Below are positions 56,926 through 64,000 of a DNA stretch of 64,000 bases, one piece after another (positions within the stretch are counted from its first letter, which is position 1; each line of letters opens with the position of its first letter). The stretch lies in contig CAVPYY010000006.1 in NCBI GenBank assembly GCA_963710135.1, positions 992,001 through 1,056,000 on the forward strand. Direction: 5' to 3'. Made by a program: the position numbers and the translations under genes. This DNA comes from SG8-30 sp963710135. Its GTDB lineage: Bacteria; Pseudomonadota; Gammaproteobacteria; Steroidobacterales; Steroidobacteraceae. The notes beneath the pieces were generated by a model. It was not told where the DNA came from. It did no database searches and was given only the letters and a program-made list of their open reading frames with translations.

Positions 56926-57834
56926 ATGAAACGCAGGATACTTGCAGCGGCGGCGACGATCGAGGAACTCGTGGCACGGTGCATCTCGGGGTGGATCGCG
57001 CTGCCGCTGTGGCTACTGCTGGTCGGCGCAATCCTGCGCCAGGCGTACGGCCTGTTCGCTGGCGGCGGGTTCGTTGCGCCATCGGACCTGGCATTGCCGG
57101 CTGTGTTGCTGGGCATCGCGCTGCTGGTGCTGCCGCGCGGCTTCGTGGTGTTGCAACCGAACCAGGCGGCGGTGCTCACGTTCTTTGGCACTTATACCGG
57201 CACCATACGCCGGGCGGGCTTCTGGTACTTCAATCCACTGGCCACCAAGGCCCGCATCAGCCTGCGAGTCGTCAACATGACGACTCCAACGCTCAAGGTG
57301 AACGATGCCAATGGCAACCCGGTGGAGATCGGCGCCGTGATCACCTGGCAGGTCGATGACACCGCCAAGGCGAGTTTCTCGGTCGAGGCGTACTCCGACT
57401 TCGTCACCCAGCAGGCGGAGAGCTCGATCAGGCTGGTCGCGGGATCCCACCCCTATGACGGCGATGAGCGCGCCTCGACGCTGCGCGGCAATCAGGAAGG
57501 CATTGCGCGCGAACTGCGCGAAACACTGGCCGAGCATGTCGAGCTGGCGGGCATCGCGGTGCTGGACGTCCGCGTCGCGCACCTCGCCTACGCAGCCGAG
57601 ATCGCCGGGGTGATGCTGCGCCGGCAGCAGGCGGAGCAGGTCGTCGCGGCACGCGAGAAGATTGCGCTCGGTGCCCTCGGCATCGTGCAACACACGCTGC
57701 AGGAGCTCGAGAGCCGTGGCATCGTGAATCTCGATGCCCAGGCGCGGGCAGCGCTGGTCACGAACCTGATCACCGTACTGGTCTCGGAGACCGAGGCTCA
57801 GCCGGTACTCAACGTCGGCGCAGGACCCCACTGA
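56926..57834 (+). CDS. SPFH/Band 7 domain membrane protein
   Basis: 302 residues with two N-terminal hydrophobic segments (about 20-75), then an SPFH domain (RGFVVLQPNQAAVLTFFGTY, NGNPVEIGAVITWQVDDT, VLDVRVAHLAYAAEIAGVML) and a helical tail with the QQAEQVVAAREKIALGALG oligomerisation stretch. It resembles slipin/HflK-like scaffold proteins without a protease partner nearby. It is 19 bp after the permease, so probably co-transcribed. Confidence 0.85.
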   Translation: MKRRILAAAATIEELVARCISGWIALPLWLLLVGAILRQAYGLFAGGGFVAPSDLALPAVLLGIALLVLPRGFVVLQPNQAAVLTFFGTYTGTIRRAGFWYFNPLATKARISLRVVNMTTPTLKVNDANGNPVEIGAVITWQVDDTAKASFSVEAYSDFVTQQAESSIRLVAGSHPYDGDERASTLRGNQEGIARELRETLAEHVELAGIAVLDVRVAHLAYAAEIAGVMLRRQQAEQVVAAREKIALGALGIVQHTLQELESRGIVNLDAQARAALVTNLITVLVSETEAQPVLNVGAGPH

Positions 57835-57870
57835 CCGCCCGCGCGGCGGCCCGCTCCGTCATCACGACAG

Positions 57871-58620
57871 ATGTTCAGCCTCCGCGACGTCGGCAAGGAC
57901 TTCGGCGGCGTTCGGGCCGTTGCCAGGGTGTCGCTCGAGCTGGAGCCTGGCCGCACGACCGTGCTGATCGGCCCGTCCGGCTGCGGCAAATCGACCTTGC
58001 TGCGACTGATGCTGGGCCTGCTCACTCCGGACCGCGGCACGATGGAGTTCGACGGCATGCCGGTCAGCCCTTCGACCATCGGGCTGGTGCGCCGTCGAAT
58101 CGGGTACGTGATCCAGCAGGGCGGCCTGTTTCCGCACCTTACGGCGCGCCGCAACGTCTGCATCATGGCCGAGCATTTGCGCTGGCAGTCCGACAGGACC
58201 GAGCAGCGCCTCGGTGAGCTGTGCGGCTTGACCCATTTCCCGACCGACGCCCTCGAGCGCTATCCGCAGGAGCTGTCCGGGGGACAGAATCAACGCGTCA
58301 GCCTGATGCGCGCGCTGCTGCTGGATCCCCCCGTGTTGCTCCTGGACGAGCCACTCGGGGCACTCGACCCGATGATTCGCCACGAGTTGCAGGACGAGCT
58401 CAAGGATCTCTTCGACAGGCTGGGCAAGACGGTGATCATGGTGACCCATGATCTCGCGGAGGCGGCTTACCTGGGCCAGCGGATCGTGCTGATGCGGGCG
58501 GGCGAAATCATCCAGACTGGCACCGCCCGCGACCTGATGTCGGCGCCGGCGAACGAATTCGTGGCGCGCTTCACCAGTGCCCAGCGCAGTCGCCTCGAAG
58601 CCGGCGGGAGCGCGCCGTGA
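57871..58620 (+). CDS. quaternary-amine (OpuCA/EgtV-like) ABC transporter ATPase
   Basis: 249-residue ATPase. Walker A VLIGPSGCGKSTLLRLML, Q-loop VIQQGGLFPH, signature ELSGGQNQRVSLMRALL, Walker B VLLLDEPLGALDP and H-loop VTHDLAEAAYLG. The sequence is of the osmoprotectant/glycine-betaine type but has no C-terminal CBS domains, so no osmosensing part. The stop overlaps the fused binding-protein/permease gene. Position behind egtBD suggests ergothioneine or a related betaine as substrate (inference). Confidence 0.88.
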   Translation: MFSLRDVGKDFGGVRAVARVSLELEPGRTTVLIGPSGCGKSTLLRLMLGLLTPDRGTMEFDGMPVSPSTIGLVRRRIGYVIQQGGLFPHLTARRNVCIMAEHLRWQSDRTEQRLGELCGLTHFPTDALERYPQELSGGQNQRVSLMRALLLDPPVLLLDEPLGALDPMIRHELQDELKDLFDRLGKTVIMVTHDLAEAAYLGQRIVLMRAGEIIQTGTARDLMSAPANEFVARFTSAQRSRLEAGGSAP

Positions 58621-60125
58621 TCGGGGCAAGGCGGCTTGTGCTGCTCGCCGCCGGCATTGCACTGTTCGCAGCGTGTGCCAGGGAACCGGTCGTGACGCTC
58701 GGCAGCAAGGCGTTCACCGAAGGCGTCATCCTCGGCGAAGTGCTCACACAGCTGGTCACGGCCGAGGGCCTGCCGGCCAGGCACCAGCGCGCGTTGGGCG
58801 GGACGCGGCTGGTCTTCAACGCGCTGCAGAGCGGCGACATCGACGCGTACGTCGAGTACACGGGCACCCTGACCCAGGAAATCTACGCCAACGACCCCCC
58901 CGCCGATCTCGCGGCACTGCGCCAGCGGCTGGCGCAGTCCGGCATCGTGCTCGCGGGAGCGATCGGCTTCGAGAACAACTATGCCCTCGGCATGCCGGCA
59001 GCGCGGGCCGGCCAGCTGGGGATCGAGCGCATCTCCGATCTGCGATCGCACCCTGGCCTGGTGCTGCGGTTCGGCAACGAGTTCATGGATCGCGCCGACG
59101 GCTGGCCCGGGCTGCGGCAGCGTTATGCACTGCCCCAGGCGGACGTGCAGGGCATCGACCATGACCTCGCGTACCGCGCCCTGGCCGCCGGGGACGCCGA
59201 CGTGACGGACCTCTACACGACCGACGCCGAAATCGCCTACTACTCGCTGCGCACGCTCGTCGACGATCTCGGGTACTTCCCGCAGTACGAGGCGGTGCTG
59301 CTGTATCGGGCCGACCTGGCGCAGCGCGTGCCCGGCGCCGTCGAGGCGCTAGAGCGCTCGCTTGGACTGATCGACACGCGGCAGATCATCGACATGAATG
59401 CGGCCGTGAAACTCGGCGGCGCAACCGAAACCGCGGTAGCCGCCAGGCTGGTTGCAGAAGTGGCCGGCGCCGCCGCCCGGCCCGGCACCGCTTCGCTGGG
59501 CGCGCGCCTGCTCGACCGCAGCCTGGAGCACCTGATGCTGGTGCTGGTGTCGCTGGCGGCGGCGATTCTGGTGGCGGTGCCGCTCGGAATACTGGCCGCC
59601 CGCAAGCGACGCCTGGGCCAGGCGGTACTCGGCATCGTCGGGGTCGGGCAGACCATTCCCGCGCTGGCGCTGCTGGTGTTCATGGTGCCCCTGCTCGGCA
59701 TCGGCGCTGGACCGGCGCTGATGGCCTTGTTCATCTACAGCCTGCTGCCGATCGTGCGCAATACCCACGCCGGCCTCACCGGCATTCCGGTCGCGCTGCT
59801 CGAATCCGCCGAGGTGCTGGGACTGCCGCCGGCTGCGCGGCTGCGGCGCATCGAACTGCCGCTCGCCCTGCCGACGATTCTGGCCGGGGTGAAGACCGCC
59901 GCCGTGATCAATGTCGGTGGCGCGACGCTTGGCGCCCTGGTCGGCGCGGGGGGCTACGGACAGCCGATCCTCACCGGCATCCGGCTCGACAGCACGCCGC
60001 TGATCCTGGAAGGCGCGATTCCTGCGGCGGTGCTCGCGATCGCGGTACAGTGGGCATTCGAGCGGACCGAACGCGCGGTTGTGCCACGGGGCCTGCGCGT
60101 CGGCGCCGGCGGCACGGCGAATTGA
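58617..60125 (+). CDS. fused substrate-binding protein and permease of a quaternary-amine ABC importer
   Basis: 502 residues. Signal/lipoprotein-like N-terminus (LLAAGIALFAACARE, lipobox-like FAAC), an OpuC-type binding domain (about 25-280: LGSKAFTEGVILGEVL, DIDAYVEYTGTLTQEIY, DVTDLYTTDAEIAYYSLRTL), then a permease domain (about 295-490) with GVGQTIPALALLVFMVPLLG, TGIPVALLESAEVLGLPP and NVGGATLGALVGAGGYGQPI. EgtU-type proteins have the reverse order, membrane domain first. It belongs to the same run as egtB-egtD. Confidence 0.87.
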   Translation: MIGARRLVLLAAGIALFAACAREPVVTLGSKAFTEGVILGEVLTQLVTAEGLPARHQRALGGTRLVFNALQSGDIDAYVEYTGTLTQEIYANDPPADLAALRQRLAQSGIVLAGAIGFENNYALGMPAARAGQLGIERISDLRSHPGLVLRFGNEFMDRADGWPGLRQRYALPQADVQGIDHDLAYRALAAGDADVTDLYTTDAEIAYYSLRTLVDDLGYFPQYEAVLLYRADLAQRVPGAVEALERSLGLIDTRQIIDMNAAVKLGGATETAVAARLVAEVAGAAARPGTASLGARLLDRSLEHLMLVLVSLAAAILVAVPLGILAARKRRLGQAVLGIVGVGQTIPALALLVFMVPLLGIGAGPALMALFIYSLLPIVRNTHAGLTGIPVALLESAEVLGLPPAARLRRIELPLALPTILAGVKTAAVINVGGATLGALVGAGGYGQPILTGIRLDSTPLILEGAIPAAVLAIAVQWAFERTERAVVPRGLRVGAGGTAN

Positions 60126-60144
60126 GGACCAGAAGGATTGTCTG

Positions 60145-61398
60145 ATGCCCGATTCACAACATGACCTGATCGTCTTCGGCGCCACGAGCTTCGTCGGGCA
60201 GATCCTGGCCCGCTATCTTGTCGAGCAGTTTGGCGTCGCGGGCGAGCTGCGCTGGGCTGCCGCCGGACGATCCAACGCCAAGCTCGAGGCGTTGCGCGAC
60301 GCGTTGGGCAAGCGCGCCGCCGGGCTGCCGCTGCTGGTGGCGGACGCCGCGGACGAATCCGCGCTGCTCAGCCTTTGCTCGGCAAGTCGCGTCATCGTGT
60401 CCACCGTCGGGCCCTATGCGCTGTATGGCGAGCCGCTGGTGCGGATGTGTGCCGAGACCGGCACCGACTACTGCGACCTGACCGGCGAGGTGCAATGGAT
60501 TCACCAGATGATCGGCCGCTACGAGTCGACCGCCAGGCAGTCCGGCGCCCGGATCGTCCACTGCTGCGGGTTCGACTCGATCCCATCCGATCTGGGCGTG
60601 CACTTCCTGCAACGCGAGGCGCTGCGTCGGTTCGGCAAGCCGTGCCCGCAGGTCAAGATGCGCGTGCGATCGATGCGCGGCGGCTTCTCCGGCGGCACGG
60701 TCGCCAGCCTGTTGAATGTGGTGCGCGAAGCCGCTGGCGATCCGGTCCTGCGCAAGCAGCTGGCCGATCCGTACCTGCTTTGTCCTCCGGATCAACCGCG
60801 GGTACGCCAGCACAACGTCTCGTTCGCCGAGTACGACCAGGACTTCGAGGCGTGGACGGCGCCGTTCGTGATGAGCGCCATCAATACGCGCATCGTGCAG
60901 CGTTCGAACGCGTTGCTCGCGGGGGCCTACGGCAAAGGGTTCCGCTACGACGAGGCGGTGCTGACCGGCCGCGGCGTGAAGGGCCGCGTGACCGCGACGG
61001 CGACGGCGGCGGGGCTCGCGGGCTTCATGCTGGCGGGCGCCGTCACGCCCACACGATGGGCCATGGAGCGCTTCATGCTGCCCGCTCCGGGAGAGGGGCC
61101 CAGCCCGGAGGCACAGCAGCGGGGCTCGTTTGATCTGCGATTCGTCGGCAAGACCGCGACCGGCGAGACGCTCCGGGTGAAGGTGACCGGCGATCGCGAT
61201 CCGGGCTACGGGTCAACCGCAAGAATGCTGGGGCAGGCCGCCGCCTGCCTGGCCAACGACGTGAACCGGGCGGGCAGCCCCGGCGGCTTCTGGACCCCGG
61301 CGACGCTGCTGGGCGACCGGCTGATCGAGCGACTGCGCGCGCACTCGGGTCTCGCCTTCGAAGTGCTGCCGGAACGGGCCCGGGCGGCGTCAGCCTGA
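60145..61398 (+). CDS. saccharopine dehydrogenase-like oxidoreductase
   Basis: 417-residue Rossmann protein. The dinucleotide motif is LIVFGATSFVGQILARYL; SRVIVSTVGPYALYGEPLV, GTDYCDLTGEVQWI and HCCGFDSIPSDLGVHFLQ are the conserved blocks of the saccharopine-dehydrogenase/trans-acting enoyl-reductase-like group. GYGSTARMLGQAAACLAND closes the conserved part. RBS AAGGA lies 8 nt before ATG 60145. Such proteins reduce double bonds in polyketide or lipid precursors in actinobacteria; here the substrate is unknown. Confidence 0.85.
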   Translation: MPDSQHDLIVFGATSFVGQILARYLVEQFGVAGELRWAAAGRSNAKLEALRDALGKRAAGLPLLVADAADESALLSLCSASRVIVSTVGPYALYGEPLVRMCAETGTDYCDLTGEVQWIHQMIGRYESTARQSGARIVHCCGFDSIPSDLGVHFLQREALRRFGKPCPQVKMRVRSMRGGFSGGTVASLLNVVREAAGDPVLRKQLADPYLLCPPDQPRVRQHNVSFAEYDQDFEAWTAPFVMSAINTRIVQRSNALLAGAYGKGFRYDEAVLTGRGVKGRVTATATAAGLAGFMLAGAVTPTRWAMERFMLPAPGEGPSPEAQQRGSFDLRFVGKTATGETLRVKVTGDRDPGYGSTARMLGQAAACLANDVNRAGSPGGFWTPATLLGDRLIERLRAHSGLAFEVLPERARAASA

Positions 61399-61659
61399 GG
61401 GAACCCCGGGCCCCCTGCGCGACAGCGTGATGGCGATCGTTTCCGTGGCGGGGTCGAACCAGATCGCCGCTTCGCGACGCTTCAGCTGCAGCCGCACGCT
61501 CGCCACCTTGTCCTCGAAGGCCACGTCGCGCTCGCCATAGTCGGTGCCCTCGCGCAGCACGAAGGATTCGATCACCCCGCGCAGCGCCTCGGGCGACAGC
61601 TCTTCGAACGGGACCTCGACGGGCGGATGGTCCTCCTCGAACCCGGCCGCCTCGGTCAT
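61390..61659 (-). CDS. yheU: YheU family (UPF0270) protein
   Basis: 89-residue protein with the family core VPFEELSPEALRGVIESFVL and REGTDYGERDVAFEDKVASV, nearly identical in pattern to E. coli YheU. The N-terminal 15 residues are an extension. The start overlaps the histidine kinase stop, so the two are translated together. Function unknown. Confidence 0.85.
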   Translation of the reverse strand: MTEAAGFEEDHPPVEVPFEELSPEALRGVIESFVLREGTDYGERDVAFEDKVASVRLQLKRREAAIWFDPATETIAITLSRRGPGVPSG

Positions 61660-63437
61660 GGCGCGCCGCCCGCAATCTTCTGGGAGGCGGTTCCGTTCAA
61701 GGCCGCACGATGCCCGTTGGTGAGCGGACAGGTGACCTCCACACGCGTGCCCCCGCCCTCGCCCGGGCCCACGGTCAGCATTCCACCCAGCACTTCAGCC
61801 CGGTATCGCATGATCTTGAGGCCGAGGCCAGGCCCGAGCTCGGCGTCGGTCACGGCACCGCAGCCGTCGTCGGTGATGGCCAGAATCAGCTCAGCACCGC
61901 CGGAGGGAGCGGTCAGGGCGAGCCTGATGTGGCGTGCATCGGCATGACGGATGGCGTTGCTCACCGCCTCCTGTGCGATGCGGTACAGGTGATCGGCCAC
62001 GATCGGGTCCATGTACTCCGGCACGTCGTCACCGATGTGCGATGAGACCTTCGGCGGTGCGGCATGCCCCAGCCGGCCCACCATTTGCAGCAGCGCCTGC
62101 CGCAGCCCGCCCTGCTCCGGTGCAACTGGCGAAAGCCCTCGTGCCAGCTGGCGGCAAGTGCGAATGGCCATGTTGGCGAGGTCCAGCGCCTCGTGCAGCC
62201 CGCCAGCCAGTGGACTGCCCGCTCCCTCCGCCTGCTTGACCAGGGTCTTCAAGGTCAGTGCGATGCCGGTCAGCTCCTGGCCGAGCCCGTCGTGGATGTC
62301 GGCGCCGAAACGGCGACGCTCGTCATCCGCTATCTCCAGCACGGCCCGCTCGAGCTCGATACGCGAGGTCGCGTCCATCACCACCGATATGACGCCGACC
62401 GGCTCGCCGTCGGTGATGAGCGGCGAGAGGCGCGTCTCCAGCACACGATTGCCCGCCGCGATGACGGTGCGATACTGCTGAGGCGCCCGCTCCGCGATGG
62501 CCGCACGGCAGTAGAAGCTGAACCGGTCCGCCTCCGCCTGCTCGACCAGGTCGGCGACGAGGCGGCCGCGGCAGGCCTCCGGCGACAAGCCACGAAACGG
62601 CTTGTTGCAGAACTCAATCCGCTGTTCGAGATCCACCATGATGATCCAGGTCGGAACGTTGTTGGCGGCGATCTCGAACTGGAGGTGCTGCCGGCGCAGG
62701 GACGCCTCCAGCTGCTTGCGCTGCTCGATGTCGAAGGCCGCGCCGAGCATGCGGCGCGGCGAACCGTCCGGCGCACGCTCGACGATGCGCCCGATCATGG
62801 CCACCCAATGCCAGGCTCCGCCGCGGGTGCGCAGCCGGTACTCCACCTCGTAGCGCTCCGCGGCGCCACTGGCGTGGGCTTCATAGGCCGTCTCGATCTT
62901 GGGCCAATCGGCCGGGTGCAGGATCGCCCGCACCTGCTGCACGTGCCCGTCGCCATCGCAGGGCTCGATGTCCAGGCCCCGCCACCAGGCATTGAGCCAC
63001 ACCAGGCAATCTGTGGCGGGATGCCACTCCCAGAATCCTATCTCGCGCTCCCACAGATGGGCGCGCAGCGCACGCTCGTCTTCGGCCTCCACTCGCCTGA
63101 CGCGCACGACAACGCCCGCAACCGCCGGGCTCGACGACCCGTTCTTGAGCGTGAGCCGTACGCGGATTGCGTGACCGTCTCGAGGGCTCAAGGCGTCGGC
63201 CAGGTGAGCGGCGCCGTCCGGGCCCGCAGCAAGGACATGATCCAGGGCAGCCTGCATCGCCGCAGGGTTGGCCAACTCCAGGACCTGCTGCCACGTCTGA
63301 CCCACGCACTGCCTCGGCGCGAGACCCAGCACCGCGGCGACCGCCCCCGAGGCGCGCGCGATGCGCCCGTCCGGCTCGAGCAGCAGGAAAGCCGTGTCGT
63401 CGAACAAAGTCAGCGCGGAGCGAACCAGATCCGGCAT
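61656..63437 (-). CDS. soluble PAS-domain sensor histidine kinase (HisKA_3 / NarL type)
   Basis: 593 residues without membrane helices. Three PAS-like segments: about 1-115 (FDDTAFLLLEPDGRIARASG), about 130-245 (LWEREIGFWEWHPATDCLVW with a PAC motif) and about 250-370 (IIMVDLEQRIEFCNKPFRGL). The HisKA_3 dimerisation domain holds the phospho-histidine in DERRRFGADIHDGLGQELTG, and the ATPase domain HLYRIAQEAVSNAIRHADAR. Such kinases usually phosphorylate a LuxR/NarL-type regulator; none is adjacent. A haem or flavin ligand in the PAS domains cannot be told from the sequence. Confidence 0.88.
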   Translation of the reverse strand: MPDLVRSALTLFDDTAFLLLEPDGRIARASGAVAAVLGLAPRQCVGQTWQQVLELANPAAMQAALDHVLAAGPDGAAHLADALSPRDGHAIRVRLTLKNGSSSPAVAGVVVRVRRVEAEDERALRAHLWEREIGFWEWHPATDCLVWLNAWWRGLDIEPCDGDGHVQQVRAILHPADWPKIETAYEAHASGAAERYEVEYRLRTRGGAWHWVAMIGRIVERAPDGSPRRMLGAAFDIEQRKQLEASLRRQHLQFEIAANNVPTWIIMVDLEQRIEFCNKPFRGLSPEACRGRLVADLVEQAEADRFSFYCRAAIAERAPQQYRTVIAAGNRVLETRLSPLITDGEPVGVISVVMDATSRIELERAVLEIADDERRRFGADIHDGLGQELTGIALTLKTLVKQAEGAGSPLAGGLHEALDLANMAIRTCRQLARGLSPVAPEQGGLRQALLQMVGRLGHAAPPKVSSHIGDDVPEYMDPIVADHLYRIAQEAVSNAIRHADARHIRLALTAPSGGAELILAITDDGCGAVTDAELGPGLGLKIMRYRAEVLGGMLTVGPGEGGGTRVEVTCPLTNGHRAALNGTASQKIAGGAP

Positions 63438-63555
63438 GGCAGGCTCCGGTTGGTGGAGCGTCAGGGTACCGGCCCGGGATCAGGTCGGCAACCGCTGCAG
63501 CGGTGCGGGCGATTGGGCTATCCTGCGGCCACAACAACAATCAGGGGGCAAAGAG

Positions 63556-64000
63556 ATGGCTTCTCCGGGCGGATCGCGTGAGCTCTTCAGCAGCCGCGCC
63601 GGCTTCATCTTGGCTGCGGTGGGAAGCGCCGTCGGCCTCGGCAACATGTGGCGCTTTTCCTACCAGGCCTCCGAGGGAGGCGGTGCCGCATTCGTGCTGC
63701 TGTACGTGGTGATCACCATCCTCCTCGGCATTCCCATCATGATGGCGGAGTTCGCACTCGGGCGTCGTGGCCAGCTGGCGCCCGTGGGCGCCCTGCGCAA
63801 AGTCGTGGGTCCCCGCTGGGCGCCGTTGGGGTGGCTGTTCGCGATCGGCGTGCTGGTGATCCTGAGCTACTACTCCGTCATTGCCGGCTGGACCATGCGC
63901 TATGCGATCGAATCTGTCGTATACGGCTTCCCGGAGGACGCCGGCCAGCACTTCGGCCGCATCGCCTCGGGCGGCGGCGCGATCGCCTACCACCTGGCCT
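63556..64000 (+). CDS. neurotransmitter:sodium symporter (SNF) family transporter, 5' part
   Basis: The first 148 residues are visible; the gene runs past the window. LAAVGSAVGLGNMWRFSYQA is the canonical first helix with the GNMWRFP-type sodium/substrate site (here S replaces the usual P), followed by GGGAAFVLLYVVITILLGIP and MMAEFALGRRGQ, the family signature for bacterial LeuT-like transporters. GGGGCAAAGAG precedes ATG 63556. It is divergent from the kinase. Likely substrate: amino acid. Confidence 0.88.
   Translation, partial: MASPGGSRELFSSRAGFILAAVGSAVGLGNMWRFSYQASEGGGAAFVLLYVVITILLGIPIMMAEFALGRRGQLAPVGALRKVVGPRWAPLGWLFAIGVLVILSYYSVIAGWTMRYAIESVVYGFPEDAGQHFGRIASGGGAIAYHLA

Overview
The window is high-GC DNA from a free-living Gammaproteobacterium outside the enteric group. 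The basis is family content: RluF, Uup, YheU, YgbA, NnrU, a complex I with separate nuoC and nuoD, and an ECF sigma/FecR/TonB-receptor trio. Genus cannot be read from the sequence. There are no rRNA or tRNA genes, no CRISPR array and no transposase.

Layout. 0-1.2 kb: a truncated acyl-CoA synthetase/AMP ligase translationally coupled to a thermostable-hemolysin-family gene (minus strand). 1.4-5.5 kb: ECF sigma factor, FecR regulator and a TonB-dependent receptor with an STN domain, a probable cell-surface signalling unit. 5.5-20.8 kb: mostly single genes, namely rluF, NAD-malic enzyme, yciH, nnrU-like, a YebC/YeeN-type regulator, a two-cysteine ArsR repressor, a Baeyer-Villiger-type monooxygenase, a HicA-like protein, a seven-motif FG-GAP lipoprotein, uup, an ABC exporter, ygbA behind an FNR/Dnr-type box, an unusual alpha/beta hydrolase and a VOC protein. 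20.9-25.1 kb: a tight leuC-like/leuD-like/HMG-CoA-lyase-like/class III CoA-transferase operon that could process citraconate or citramalate to pyruvate and acetyl-CoA (inference). 25.2-38.3 kb: the complete nuoABCDEFGHIJKLMN operon. 38.3-45.3 kb: TerB-like, GST, CDF transporter, a large exported protein of unknown function, a carboxylesterase and a SLC13-type anion transporter. 45.4-49.6 kb: a compact C39-like peptidase / RLAN-RimK ATP-grasp / GCS2-type ligase / N-formylglutamate-amidohydrolase cluster, predicted to make and trim a small amide-linked peptide; this is the best candidate for an uncharacterised system here. 49.5-53.1 kb: LAB_N membrane protein and a DUF2868/DUF3482-GTPase pair. 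53.2-61.4 kb: egtB-egtD (ergothioneine synthesis) followed on the same strand by a GntP-type permease, an SPFH protein and a quaternary-amine ABC importer whose binding protein and permease are fused. 61.4-64 kb: YheU, a soluble three-PAS histidine kinase, and the start of a neurotransmitter:sodium-symporter-family gene.

A feature that affects the whole annotation: seventeen places where a conserved reading frame breaks can each be repaired by removing ONE extra base (never by adding one). They lie in eight genes, nine of them within 21.4-23.9 kb. Conserved motifs persist on both sides of every break, including in nuoB, so I read them as insertion-type sequence errors first and pseudogenes second. 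Affected genes are given as single full-length features.
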